A stretch of 64,000 bases of DNA from Serinus canaria (GCF_022539315.1 NC_066317.1:41510435-41574434); one strand, 5' to 3'; numbered from the stretch's first letter, positions 26,460-40,000 are shown. Program-made: numbers and translations. Notes: generated by a model from the letters alone, not told the origin.

Positions 26460-27223
26460 TAATCCTGTGACCAGGCACAAAATCTATTCCATGATGATTC
26501 CCCACACACATTCCCCACAGCCTGCAATCTCAGGCACATGCTGAGGGATGAAACAGAGGATGGAGCAGAGCAGAAACACCCCAGCCAGGCTCTGCTGCAA
26601 TCCTTGCAGGGCTGGGACTGTGATGGTTCCCTGTGTCTGATCCAGCACACAGCAGCTGTCAGCCCAGGGCATGCCTTGCTGCTGAGCCAGCAACTGTGGG
26701 GATATCGGGCTCTTCAGATGAACTCTGTTCATTGTTATCTAAATGTAATACTAACTCACACATCCATCCCAAAATTACCTGTCCCCACAGTGACCACCTC
26801 TCACCAACCATGCACTCTGTTTTATTGGCTATATCTTCAACAGCAAAGTGAGAGAATTTTACACCAATCAGTAACAAATGCATGACGGGAGAAAATCAGT
26901 TCCACCTAAATAAAATGAAATCGTATAAAAGTGAGTTAAGAATGGGGAGAAGTTAGGAAAGACTCCATAGTACCTTCTGGGATCAGCTGACTGGCCCAGC
27001 CTGTCTTTTCTTTCATAGGGACATCTGTTGGGTAAAAATCTTCCTCTACGAGCACTGAATTATTAACTCCAGCTGACTTTCACTGGTGATTGGAACTTGC
27101 CTGTATATTGCTTTAAATTTACATTTGCAGTCAGTTACCATCATCAGCAATCTTCAAACATTAACCCATCACAATTTTCTATTATCAGTGTGTTTATTAT
27201 TAAAGTCTGTTACTCTGTGAACA
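26460..27223 (+). mobile_element. Endogenous retrovirus LTR (ERVK-like), plus orientation
   Basis: The block shows the parts of an LTR in order. A GC-richer U3 runs from roughly 26460-26620 onward, with a TATA box TATAAAA at 26924-26930. An R/U5 part begins near 26950 with text I recognise from avian ERV LTRs (GGGATCAGCTGACTGGCCC near 26979). A variant polyadenylation signal ATTAAA lies at 27199-27204 and a terminus GTGAACA at 27217-27223. The 5' edge is not resolved; the open frames of 70-115 codons inside U3 have no family similarity. No primer-binding site or internal retroviral genes follow, so it is probably a solo LTR. Promoter and 3'-end signals look usable, so it could drive or end transcripts. 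Confidence 0.65.
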
Positions 27224-29334
27224 CTTTAGCATGAGTCCCTCAAGGGCAATAGCGGTAGACAGCAGCAGATAACAATCAGTGAAAAAGAGGAGATCTGGGA
27301 GAGGCTACTCCTTTCTGGTTTGTAGGAAGAGATTTGACTCCAATATGCTGTTGTAGCATGTCCCTAACAATATTTGAACTGCTCTCTGACATAAAACACT
27401 GCTCAGTGGAGTCCCCATAACAGGACACTGACAGACTGGTCAGGCACAAGGGTCTTGGCTTTCCTGGGGCATTGACAGACCAATTAAACACAAAGATTAC
27501 AAGGAAACCCCCTTTCACCTGACAGTCATGGAACCCTTTATGACTTTTTCCAAAGAATACAGAATTGTAAAATCCCAAAAAATGCAGAAATAATTTTGCT
27601 TTCTTGCAGGAAAGATAATCAGTAAAACACAGATAAAGTCTAGACCTTAGACAAATCATAATTTTCAGTGTTTCAGAAATATAAAATCATGTGTCTGCTA
27701 GTCAAACCCGTGCACACACTACTTGGGTGAACACCTAAAATTGGAATTCTAACACAGACAGAGAAAGTCTGTCATTTCTGCTCTTCTTGATCTGTGGTGT
27801 TTAGACAATTAGCTCACACTAGACACCTGTTCTCTGATGGCCATGTGATCTTCATTAATGCTGCATTAAAAGTCTCTGTCACTTTTTGACTTGCATGTGT
27901 GAGTTAAGCCATCCCTAACAATACAGAATTTAGCTTTCAAAGCTAGTGAGAATAAGGATACCTACTTGATTATGAGCAAAAAGCTTTACAAAATTATAAA
28001 CTGAACGTCACCTCACCCATTACTCAAAGCTTCAAAGAACCATGTTGTACTATTCATAGATCATAGGCAGTGAAGTATAAAATTACAGTACATCCATAAA
28101 CCTAACACATAAACATTTCTGAGCCAAGACATCCAGTTCAATTGCTTTTCAGATGTGTCAATGACTTACAAAATCATATCCATATTATGACAGATTTTGA
28201 ATTTTTTTAAATATAGAGAGATCCTCCTATAAAAGGAAGTTATGGTTAATTGTGAGAAAAAGAAACATTATGGGAGTGTATGTATTTTGCATAGCCTCAC
28301 ATCTTCACTGTTTTCTGAGCTGTGATACATCCAGCAAATTCATCACCACAGAAGCTGGTAGCTGCTATTTCACACACTTCTTACTACATTCTTTCTACAT
28401 TTTTACGATATCACATAATCTTCTATGAAATATAAACTCAGAAGTTAGGTACTTATGAAAGAAACTAAACAGTTCTTTATTAAAAATTATGGTTTTTTTC
28501 ATTAAATATAAATATTTAGTGACATTTCAGTTTTCTATCATCTGCATGCTTTCCCAAGAAATTATTCTTCACAACATTAATATCAATATAGAGTCATTCT
28601 GAAATCTATGAATTATATGACATGGCTATATAACATTGTTAACATTTTATACTAACTTTTTGACCATTGAAAATATTGATTTTTATTGGTTACTGTACTC
28701 TCTGTGCCAGAACTCTTCCAAGTTATTGTGTGCATTTCAGAACCTATGGCTTGCTCTGCCATGTGCTTCATTTCTTTCAGAAGTTATTTGCAAAAAGTCT
28801 CCAAGAGTGTTCCACATCAAAAGTCAGACAGTGAACTCTGACTGAGTTCTTTGTGAGCTTTCAACCCAGGAAAGCCACAGCATAATGAAAAATTATAAAC
28901 CATACACAAGACTCCAGAACCTGTTTGCCCTGTCTGTACTGGGACCTTTTCAGCACTCAGAAACAGCTGTGTAAAGCAAAAAACATGTTGCTGCATCTAA
29001 AGGGGTTCTTAGGTCTGCTTTGGTTGAAAGCTGGTTGGTAAGAACACACAGTTATGATTCCTGGTTTGAAAGCATTGAAGGCATGAAGGCATAAACGCAT
29101 TGTCAAAGGACCATCACAGGACAGCACAGCTCTTTTTTGGCAGCTTTGTTAATCACCTTTTATTGCAGACCATTTGGAATAGCTTCTGTCTCAGACAATC
29201 CAATACACCTTGAGCATGCAAAACCAGTCTTACATACCAGCAATGTGTAAATGCCTGCAGCCCAGGGAAAAATACCAAAAATAGCTTCTTCTGGAGTCCA
29301 GTGTACAATAGTGTGTTAGCACAGAAAAACCTCA

Positions 29335-29366
29335 TACAGACCATACCCATATGGGTATGGTCTGTA
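29335..29366. repeat. Perfect 32-bp palindrome without spacer
   Basis: The left arm TACAGACCATACCCAT at 29335-29350 is followed directly by its exact reverse complement at 29351-29366; the first mismatch is at the 17th pair. The dyad centre is CATATG. Such a long spacer-free perfect palindrome is rare by chance and can extrude as a cruciform. No flanking repeat explains it. Confidence 0.95.
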
Positions 29367-30176
29367 CACATAAAGTGTTTTATCCTTGGCTTTGAGCAAC
29401 ATATCCCAATGCTCTAGTCTCCCCTGTACTTCTAGAAAACATTTATGTCATGACCATTATAACCCACCAGGTTTGATCTTCATTTTCATCATCACAGAGA
29501 GAGGAAAATGACATGCAATAAAAGACTGAGAGCTGGGCTCTTCAGGGTCATATGGAGAATAAACAAACAATTGCAAGAAAAGAACTGCACTATTAACAGG
29601 AAATATAAGATTTGTTAGAGTAATGCCTTAGAGGCCACTGTCTGAATGATTTTGTAATATGTACTATTGAATAAGCAATATGGTGAACTATTAGACACGT
29701 ATCCTTATACCAGGTTTTCACATATCTCATACTGATTTACTCTCACAAAGCTTTGCATGCAATGTAAAACTAACTCTGCTAATGTTTTGATGGGCAAACT
29801 GTATGATATCCTTGACAAACAAAATAATCAGGTAGATACACGGACTATATAAATGTGTCAAGAAATTCCAAAAAGCCTTTGTTGCTTCCGCTTACATAAA
29901 AGAACTGAAAGAAACACCCCTCTCTGAAATACCACACTTCTTTTATGTTCAACATAATGCCATAATCAGTCCATTATTTTACATATCTAGAATATTTAAT
30001 AAAGGCATACCATGCATAAGACAGAATATCTTTCCTTTATACATAAAATTTATTTTGTATTTCTTTTACCCTATTAAGATAACCTGACAAGTATTGACCT
30101 GCAGATCACCTGGTCTCTACCTGGCATGAGGTGATAATGCAGATGAAAAACTTGCTGTTCCTCTGGGGAAGAAAAT

Positions 30177-30204
30177 CTTGACCACTGTGTAGACAGTGGT
30201 CAAG
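30177..30204. repeat. Hairpin, 12-bp perfect arms with 4-base loop
   Basis: The arms CTTGACCACTGT (30177-30188) and ACAGTGGTCAAG (30193-30204) surround the loop GTAG. Outside the perfect stem, one T-G pair, one mismatch and three further A-T pairs lengthen it to about 17 positions. It resembles a terminator-like stem, but no transcript context supports such a role in this eukaryotic sequence. Confidence 0.85.
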
Positions 30205-33200
30205 GATTTAATTGAGTAGCATATATTTTGGATTGTCTTGGGATGATTAAAGCCAGATTGGTCCAATCAAAAAAAAAATGCTACCACCACCCCCAACAAA
30301 AAAAAGACCGCAAGAATACCCTCAAAATATCAACAACTTAAATTCAGAAGCAGCATAAATTTGGCACAAAATGCATCAGCTGAGGCCGCATTTCATGTGA
30401 CTGAGACACAACTCAGCTGCCTGAGTTTTCAATATGGGTATTCTGATATTGCCGTGGGTCTTTTGGACTAAACTGAAATCCCTTCAGCCTCTACTTATTC
30501 AGAAGCAGGAAAAAAAGTATATGCATATCTGTTGTGTTACTTAGGAAACTGAAAAAATTTCTACCCTCTCATATTATGATGTGTTCCCACTGGTATTTTG
30601 AGGACAGGGCTCTTTTTAGCAACCCAGAGATGCTGTTGTGTTAAGAAAATATCAGATGAGCTCATTACAGAAGCTAAACTAAGCCATTCAATTTTAATAC
30701 AGAAGAGAGAATATAGCTATGGAAATGTGTTCTTTTAAAACAACTTGGTTCTGAGTTGAGACTTAAGCTGTCAGTTTCAGTCTAAAGCCTAATTTTACAG
30801 CCTGATTATAAACCCTTAGAAATGGAAATGTTGATGTATCCTTGGCTATAACAACTCCAACAGGAGGTTCTGCAATAGCCTTTAAAATCAACTATTCTAA
30901 CTAAAACCTCTGTTTATTTCATGCTACAAGGTAAAACTTCTGTTTATGACCGAAACAGATGAAACATCTGAAGTATAAAATACTGAAAAAGTAAAGTAGG
31001 TGATCTTCAAGTGTTACTCACAGCACAGTATTTATACTATTTATACTCAGCATACAAAGTACTCCTAATATTTCAGTCTATTTAAGACCATCTTTAAACA
31101 TAGATATGTCTGTTTCTCCTCTTAATAAAACTTTCTCATGAAGCCCATGGCATTTTTCTGTTGTTCTTTTATCAGACAGCACTGAGTCTGTAAGACTATG
31201 ACAGAATGTTTTAAAGACTGGGAAGATCCAGTCCTGACCATGCACAGACACAGTCATGATCCTGACGTTATGTAAAAAGTCATCTTTACAGGACTTCCAT
31301 TACTCATAGGGTTTTCACCATCCAACTGCACTTGAGTGCTTTGCTTGACTGCATCTGGAGAGGATGGTAAAAAGTAAGGTGGAAAAGGGTAAAGAATGGC
31401 AAGCATTGAATGGATATATCTATTTCATGTGAGGGTCAGTCAAGAAATATTTTTGCTAAGGTTTTTTTTTGGTTTTTTTGTTTTTTTTAATGTAAAAATT
31501 CAGTAGATTAGCCTCATATTAGGAACAATCCTGTCTGATTGAAATGCTAAAAAAAATCTGTAGCTGTAAAAAGTTCATTCTTTTCATTAACAGTATCAAA
31601 TTAAGGACAAATAAGAATATGCAAGAAAATTGACATTCATCTGATTACACATTGGAATCTATAGTTAAACACAAAATTATAACTAGATAGCTGTTTTTAT
31701 CTCACTATCTCTATATTAATGTCTGCCAAACATTCCATGCAACACGTGTCCTTATGAATTCTGTCATGAATCAAGGACAGAAATAAAATGATATAGAATT
31801 ATTTTAATGAAATATATTCATATACAGAGAGAAATGGAACATTTTTACCAAATGTACATGTAGCAGTCATTCAGATTGGCACATGCATTTTACAGCTTTA
31901 GTTTTATGGTTCTATCTCTGACTTGAAACCTATTCCCATGAGGTCAAAGACATTTTTCCATTATTGTTTTCAAGTCAGAAAATTATTTTGGTTAATTATT
32001 TCAATTTCAACACTAATATAAGATCTTCCTATTTAAAGTAAAGAAAAACTCAGAATCTATTATTTTATCTCCATTTGTCTCAAGCAGACAGGGAAGCAGT
32101 AGAGCCCAGTATAGGAAATGATAGATAGGTAAGTCAGCTGTGATTCAACCATGCCATCTGGAAATATTTCAATTAAAGTGTTCCCTAAGAAAGAATTGAA
32201 CCTACATGAAGGACTAGATGTATTTTCTAAACAGTGTGCTCAGTGGTGTGTTAAAAGAGCACACATTTGTGCCACAAGTTGGTACCCAGGCCAGGTTTTG
32301 AGGAAAGAAACCTGTGTACTGGATTAGCCCAGATGCCTCAGCAAGGCATCCTGCTTCAGTCTTTTAGCAAGAAAAGCAGGGTCATGCAGCCTGCAAAACT
32401 GGCATTGCTGGGCCACTTATTGCTGGAACTAGCATCATCTCATTCAGAACACAAATTCAGGTCACACAGCAGAGCACACTGCTGTACCATGTAGCAGCCC
32501 TCGTGCTTGAGCAGGCCTCACTGGGTTCAAATGCACTCATTCTTCACATTGCAAAAAATCTGCTGCTTTCATTTGGTTTGTCTTCTGTGCCTGGATTTTT
32601 AAGTAGTTTTAGATGGCAAAGAGGAATGCTTCATGAAAAGCAAAGAAATAAGAGATAATTAAAGGCAAAATTCAGTTGCTTTCTATTTTTTTTAACTACA
32701 ACTCTGTTTCCAAGTTATTAATGAATATCAAAAATAAATTATACACACATAACCATACAAACTTATTTAAAAAGCGACTTTTGACAAAACAAAATAAATT
32801 TTAGGTCCCTTTCTGACAGTAATTCTCTAGGTAATGCTAAATAAGAATGGCTCAGAATGCAGCTTAAATGAATTGTCTGTGTGTTCAATAACATTCTAGC
32901 AGTAGCAAGCTTCTGCATTTTTTTATTATGTTCCAGTGTACACAGGTTGTATGCTTTCCATACTGATATTTTATACAGTCCAAACTTTGAACAATGAATA
33001 ATGGCATTACTTTTACTTTACTTTCTGAAAAATGTCAAATGTCATTTAAAGCTTAAAAGTAAAACCCTGATCAAGGTGTAATTAGTAAAGGAACATTATT
33101 CATTTTAACAAAGGGAGAATTTCACTTCATGATTTTTAACAGCTACAAGTTAGCATTCTCAAAATCAGTAGTAGGCTTTGAAGTGCTAACAAATGCATTA

Positions 33201-35110
33201 TCAATATTTTTGAAGAATCTGCAGTATGTTAACACAAACTGTAAAAACAAAATTATTCATATGACAGTGTTTGTGTTAATCTTTTTAACTAACAGCCCAC
33301 AGTTCTACATGCATGCATACCAGAACTCCAGTATTTAACAATTTTCAAAATTGCAGCAGCTCACCAAAATAAACAGAAACTCTTTTGTCTTTTGGGAATA
33401 TCAAACAAAAAGTCTTGCACCAAACTGAATTTAAGGTTTTGATCACTTGCTCCAATGTATGTCTAAAAGGGCTGTGCTGAAAGATGATGAGACACATTTG
33501 TGACTACAGAAGAAACCCAGGGATATCCCTTGGATAATATGACAGATTAGGAAACTTGTTATTTGGCTGATGCACCCTTTCAGTGCACTTAGAAGTAGAA
33601 ATCAAATCATTTTTCTACTGAACAATCTTCCCATATTTTAAGGCTAATTTTGCTGAAAATGTTGCTGTTGTTCAGTTGCTTTGAATTTATTTTCTTTTGC
33701 TATTTCTTTTTTGATTCTTTTGTATTGTTAAATCACATTTTCATAGTGCAAAATGTTTCAGCTGTGGATCACAACAAATCTACAGTGTCTAAGTTAAAGC
33801 TGGTTGGTGGTAGTTTTTTGGACTGGAGTTATAAAGTAACTCTTCTTTATTTAGTATGCCACAGATCAGTGTTAAGCTGTCACATCAACAGAAGTGTCTT
33901 TTTTTATTTTTAACGCGTTATATTAGGCTGGTAAGAATTTGAGTTTTGGCTCTAGCAGAATTGTCTTACAGTCAAAAAAGGAAAACTCATTTAATATTAA
34001 ATTTGATCTTCACTTTTGAATTATTAGACAGCCTGTTTTGAGCTGATATCCTTATAAAGCTGATATGCCTCCCCCATCAAAAGCTGTCACAAGCACATTC
34101 CAGCAAAATGCAAATATAACTACAACAAGATGATAAAAAGTAAGATTTAAAATAGACATATCTACAACTTAACATTTCTCCTACAAGGAAGAAATTGGCT
34201 GTATGGACTATTTTGAGTTGTTTTGAATAGCTGCTATTTATATTTCATATCTGTATAATTATACAACATGAAAACGAGACCTAAACCACTACAGACCTCA
34301 CGACAAACACTGTCTGTGCAGTAATTAATTTTATCTAGCAGCAGAGTTTTAGTATTTGAACATTGATTCAAGAGAGACTAGAAGAGTTTATGCTGATGTT
34401 TTATGTCAGTGTAACCATTCCCCAATGAAGATGGTCACAGAAAATCATTGTCTTGTTTAGACAACCCCAGAAAAATAGATGAGTTCAGCAGTTGTGTGCA
34501 TGTGCACTCAGCATCACTTTTCAGGGTAGTAATAAAGGCACTGTAGAAAACACTGACATTATAAAACAATACTCACCTGAAATTTGAAGCACTAATGTAT
34601 GCTGTCAAATATTAAATCTACTTGCAGACATAATGCCTCTTGCTAGTCCCTTGGACTCTGTTAGTATTTACAAGAATTTTAAAGTGTGAAAGCATTCTAT
34701 ATTGTAAATCCACCACACAATATTAAGGAAGAAAAGTAATTTTAAATTTTCTTTATAGACAGCAATAAAGGAACAATGGAGAATAGAAGCTGAGGTATTT
34801 GTATGGCAGATAGACTTGAATTTAATCAAATATGTCTATATCACACCTCTCATCTTTTGAAGTGGATTTCTTGAGGACTGCCATCCTGACTAAATGTTCT
34901 TATGAGACACAGAGGGAAAATTGTCTGTTACTGAAGGTGTATCCCTGTTAAGTTCAAAGGAATCAAGCTATTGCAACTTAGGAGTTTATTAACCCAGTTT
35001 CAGGTGATATGACATTGAAATTTCATGACTTTTTTTTTCCAGCAACTTAGCCATGGAACAAAAATGACTGAGAGCTGCCTCAATGGATGTGCTAAACTGG
35101 CTGCAGAAGT

Positions 35111-35238
35111 GCTCTGTCACTCCTGCTGTGCCACAAGAGCCATGGTCACCACTGCAGTACCACGAGAGCTGTCACTAGTGTCACTGCCACAAAGACTGTC
35201 ACACTGTCACTACCAAAAGAGCTCTGTCACTCCTGCTG
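35111..35238. repeat. Imperfect minisatellite, unit about 27-30 bp
   Basis: Four to five diverged units built on GTCAC...CCACAAGAGCT follow each other. The 18-base string GCTCTGTCACTCCTGCTG occurs exactly at 35111-35128 and again at 35221-35238. The array lies in a 104-codon open frame that begins at 35025, just before a T8CCAG acceptor-like string. The repeat itself explains why the frame stays open, and I see no protein family in it. Confidence 0.75.
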
Positions 35239-36119
35239 AAGAAAGATGGAAGCTGATGGTACTAACCCTATTTGAACTCTTGCACAACCAGGGAGCACTG
35301 GTTTCCTCTTTCTGCAGCCATTTTATTTTTTCCCAATAGGCAGACTTTTTTTTCCCAAGAAAATAACTATTTAAATGTGACTCTGATCACAAAGAAATTT
35401 TACCACCTATATTTAGATTTCTACATAAATATGTGATTCTAAAGAGCTCTTGCTAAGCAGATTTCCCATTCTAACTCAATAACCCTTCTCAATTTGGAAA
35501 TGTATGGTTGCAATGCTTTATAAAAATAAATACCTACATTACTAAGAAGCTTTTCTGCTTTCTTTTGACAAGTAACCTCAGATTTCTCTTTCACTTGACT
35601 GATCTTAATCCAAAAGTAGGGAGATTTCAAACAAACAAACAATCCAAAAAATCTAAGAGCAAGTCAAGCCTCCTTACTATCCTAAATTTAGCCAAATATG
35701 AGGTATATATTTGAAAATGTACCTGTCTGGTAAAATGCAGTGATTTATATTCTAAGTGCCAGGGAAAAAAAATCAAGTTAATGACTACAGTCATCAAAGC
35801 CTTCCTCTCATGTGGTTTACTATTGAACACCCAATTTTACATTCTGCCATGTATCAATTTCTAATTCACGATGCTGATTGCAATCAGGGGACATCATTGC
35901 TCTGTGTCTGCTGGTGCTCATTAATGCTCACAGCCATTTTTGAGTGTAAGGCTTAGATTCCAGCAGAGCAGACACAATGTCTAAATTTTATAGCTGAAAT
36001 TAGGAAAACCCTCCTAATGAATGAATACCAGATCATCAAATCCCACTGCTATAGCTTTTTTTTAGACAAGATTTTTAATTATAATCCTAACAAACCAAAG
36101 ATAAAAAATAGCTTGTCTC

Positions 36120-36198
36120 TTTTCCTCTATCTAAATAATTTGATTTCCCTAATTTACTGCCTTGGTTGGAAGATTCATTGATTATCTGCTTTATCAGT

Positions 36199-36255
<57 letters not shown>

Positions 36256-36540
36256 TGCATAAACAGCCTTTGAAATAATACTAATAATACTTTAGATTCC
36301 TAACTTTCCCTGTAAAATATAAGGCATTATATGTTTTTAGGCTTTAAACAAGGCCTTGGTCATTCTAAAGCTGCTGGGTTGTGGTTTTTCTAATAGCCTT
36401 ATCATCTCCTTTGCAACTCCAATTCTAAATACAGATTTATCATTATCTGATTTAGGTAAATGAAATAAAGCAAATTAATGTACCCCAGGATTTAGTGGTT
36501 CATTGTAACCTGTTTACTAAGAGGGAACACTGAGTCGCAT
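36120..36540. promoter_or_regulatory. Candidate conserved non-coding element split by an (AT)n array
   Basis: High-complexity AT-rich sequence lies on both sides of the TA array. It includes GATTATC and TTATCATTATC-type GATA-like cores and AAATTAATG homeodomain-type cores. No transposon similarity was recognised. The call is based on texture and motifs only. Confidence 0.18.
36202..36254. repeat. (AT)n dinucleotide microsatellite
   Basis: This is an uninterrupted AT/TA array of about 26 units. It sits inside otherwise high-complexity sequence. Long TA arrays can form cruciforms and are length-variable. Confidence 0.98.
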
Positions 36541-36946
36541 ATATTCTGGTTTAAGTAACTGAAGAGATTGGTCAAGACAAGGTATATGTATTAATAGTAA
36601 ATAATTTTGTCCTTAGTATTTATTGCTATGTAATATGTCATTAATATTGAAGGGAATATCGAATTCCACTCCAGTGGAATATTTTATTCTTTATTCAGAT
36701 AAAGAGGAAAAAGGCATATTCCGATTTTTGTATCTAATCAGGTTAAAATCAGTCCAGAGGTGACAAGAATCAATATTTTTCTCCACTTATAGTAATGACT
36801 CCCATAAGCAGCTTGCATAAAATTAATAAGCATCTCTCTATAGGGCAGAGGACAGCTTAGCTTCCTCTGGGGCTCAAGTAGAGGCTGCAAATTACAAAAA
36901 TGTAATTCTTAGTGAAGACCTCCAGAATCCATACATTTATTGAAAA

Positions 36947-37026
36947 ATATCTATATTTATATCTATTTGTATCTATCTCTCTATCTATATATCTATATCT
37001 ATATCTATATCTATATCTATATCTAT
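36947..37026. repeat. (ATCTAT)n hexanucleotide microsatellite
   Basis: A perfect hexamer array of about six to seven units occupies roughly 36987-37026. Degenerate ATCTAT/ATTTAT copies precede it from about 36947. On the minus strand it encodes a spurious Tyr-Arg repeat, which is not a gene. Confidence 0.93.
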
Positions 37027-40000
37027 CCTCTCCCCACATGAACCCCACTCCCCCAAAAATCCAATTAGTGAAGCAACCCTGAGAATGTCTATTTCAGACA
37101 ATGTATGCCTGCCTTGGATTTTACTCCCTGAAAAGCACTAAGCCATTTTATTATGTTGAAGTATTTTGTAGCTAATAAATATAGCTTTATGCAGAATAAT
37201 TTTAATGTCATTGTGCTGAGAATAATTTTTCTGTCTTCACTGTTGGTTGAGATTGAATATTGACTTGTATGGAATACATGTCTCTACAAACAATAGTTTT
37301 AGAGATAAATATATTTCATATCCCATTCTACAAAAAAAAATTGCTAAAAGCTTCAGTAACAAAATACCATCTTCAAAACTTTAGGAATAAATTTGCTAAT
37401 TATTTTACTGAGCTCTCTCAAGCAATTATTTCTTAGTTCTAATGACTTTAAAGGTAAATTACAGCTTTATTACAGCTTTCAATTTCCTGCTTTTGAAAGA
37501 AACATTTTTAACCTATTTTTACTATATTTTTGATTCTTTTCCCATGTACATATGTTTATTATAGGTGTTCATAACTATACAACATGTAATGGAAATAACA
37601 AATCAAGACAGAAATCACAGACAGAGCTAAACATCTCATAAACTTTTTCTCTGATAATGAGATTGTCTTGTTTCAGTTACTAACATGCAGACTGGTACTC
37701 ATCATTGTCACATAAGTCACACATCATTTGTACATTTCCAAATATTATGGATATTGAAATAACTCTTCATGGATGAGTGAAACTCCTGTTCTACCACTGT
37801 ATGAGGCAAGCCACGTGAACACACAGGAGCCAAAGCTTATGCTAAACATCACCCTATTACTTTGAAAGTACCAGAAATTAGAAACTGAAGGCAGGAAAAG
37901 GATCACTGCAAATATGAGTACCAGTGCCTGACTGGAGACAGCAGAGAGGGATGGGATCACTTAAGGTTACTGAAACGAGCGCTGCTCACTGAGCAGATTA
38001 AAAGGGAGACATGGTAGACAGTTATAACACTGTCTTTAAGGGAATATAGGTAAGAAGCTTGAAGTCAGATTTGGTGTCACTGAGCTTTGGTCAGACTCAC
38101 TAGAGACCAGAGATGTAGCTCAGCTATGAGATATTGTTCTGGAATGAGGGGAATTCAGTTTGCTCAGGCCATGACCAGCAAAGTTATTGTTTAACTCTGA
38201 AGTGTGACTGTACAGGCACTTTTGCTGTTTGGTACTTAAAACACACTTTACAAATCAGAAGGAACTCTGAGTGTGCTTCCCTGACAGATATGGGTTGTTC
38301 CTATACGAATTTTAAAATCTTACATAATTTAGAAATTAGACACTTGTGTTCGATCTGTTTGAAAGGAACAGGAAAGGTCAGAAGTTTAGGAAGAGGAAGA
38401 AGAACAATGAAACAAAGATAGGGAAGCATTGTTATTGACAGTAATATAATAGGGAAGTTATCAAAAACAGTGATCACAGGAAAAGTAATGCCTTAAATCA
38501 ACAAGGGTGTAAACAGGTTAAGTGGGTAGGTACTACAGGTAGAACACGGAAGGAAACAAAAGCTATCTGCAAATCATGTTAGCTGACAGTATTTGAGTTC
38601 TAAGAACACTCATTAGCAAACTGCTGAGTCCACCAATATATTTGAAAGACTAATGGATAGCTGGACACTTCAGGTAGGAATATGAGGAAAGGGAAGCAAC
38701 AACGTGGATTTGATATACTGAAGGCTAAATAATCTGGTTTTCTTTGCATTCCTATTAAAAAACACAGCCAGCACTGTGAGTTATAAATAGGCCGACATCT
38801 GTAGAATAATAAAATCCTAAAATTCAGAAAGTAAAACTTTAAATACAAATAATAGTGACAGAGAAACAGAACTACTTTTTGATGTTACAAGCAGAAGTGG
38901 AAAAGGTGAGAGGAAACAATAGCCAAACTACATCAAGATCTTAAATAGGCTTACAAATAGATCTCTGAGCACGATCTTACATTAGTAAGCACTGCCATGT
39001 GAAGTAAGATTCCAAGTGGAATGCAAACAAAAGATGCTGATAAACAGCAATGTGTATAAACTCAGGGATAAGTAAGCAAGACGTCCCAGAGGAAGTGTCA
39101 AGGTATTGTTTTCCACAACATGAAAGTATGAAGAGCATTAGGAGCACTTTAACTACATTACCACAATAGTGACTGTTTTGTAAACACACAAATGTATTAA
39201 GCTCTAAGGAATAATCATTGCAAGCAAAGTGGGTATTTTCTTGTTCCAGCATAAGTGAATCAGAGTGTGGTGCAAAAAACAGACAGAGCCAGGACTGCAG
39301 TATGTAACAGTCATGCTTCCATCTAGAAACAAAAACAAGACCCCTGTAACTCTAAACTAAGCTCTTCATGCAGTGCAAACAACACTGTTGGGAACATAAA
39401 ACTTATGTTCATTTAAAAGACTCTGTGAAGCCTCAACCTCAACCCAAAGCACAACTCTAACCTTAAGCAGAGCAGTAGAAGCAGCCTTTTGCTGAGGCTG
39501 AGGAATCCAGCACACAGCTGGTGCCAGGCAGAAAGGAGTGGAGGGAGCATGCTCTGGGGCAGTGACTTGCTTCCCTTGCCATGCCATTTGTAGTTGCAGT
39601 GCTTCTGGAGCTCTGGGCTTTGAGGTTTTTTAAGCCTAACTCCAAAAGGCATGCTAGACTACACCTGATCATTCTGTTTCACAGTTACTGAGCCATACTG
39701 ACAGGCATGAGGGAGAGCAGACTGCACTCTGTCCTTTGGGACATGGTGACTGCTCTCCCAGATCTCTGCAGCTTTTCAACTCCTTCTCATGACTTACAGC
39801 CCACAGAACTTCAAAATGCCTGTCTTCAAAGGGGAACCAAATATCATCTTATGAAGGCTTACTCAGCACAAGTAGAACAGTTGACAAAGGAATAGGAAGG
39901 AATGAAAAAACAGGAAAAACAAGCAGAATTTTATTTCAAAAGGAAAATGAAGCAAAGACTAAGGTTCTCCATTTTACAGTGTCAATGGACATGTATAATT

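Larger units (their letters stand above)
27224..35100. other. Non-coding DNA, no gene seen
   Basis: No supported gene was found. A 127-codon minus frame at 27276-27659 lies just past the LTR but has no recognisable motif. The segment carries a perfect 32-bp palindrome (29335-29366) and a 12-bp-arm hairpin (30177-30204). A T-rich stretch lies at 31460-31490. At 32230-32520 there is a less AT-rich block that might be an old unrecognised repeat. The rest appears unique. Confidence 0.5.

Noticed and set aside
26484..26885. Overlapping 70-115-codon frames on both strands
   Set aside because: They lie in LTR U3; the higher GC content lowers stop frequency, and no retroviral or host domain is seen.
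36857..37048. Tyr-Arg repeat peptide on minus strand
   Set aside because: Translation of the (ATCTAT)n microsatellite.
38134..38421. 95-codon plus frame with several Cys residues
   Set aside because: Cys spacing does not match a zinc finger or EGF pattern I know, and there is no exon-like boundary at either end.
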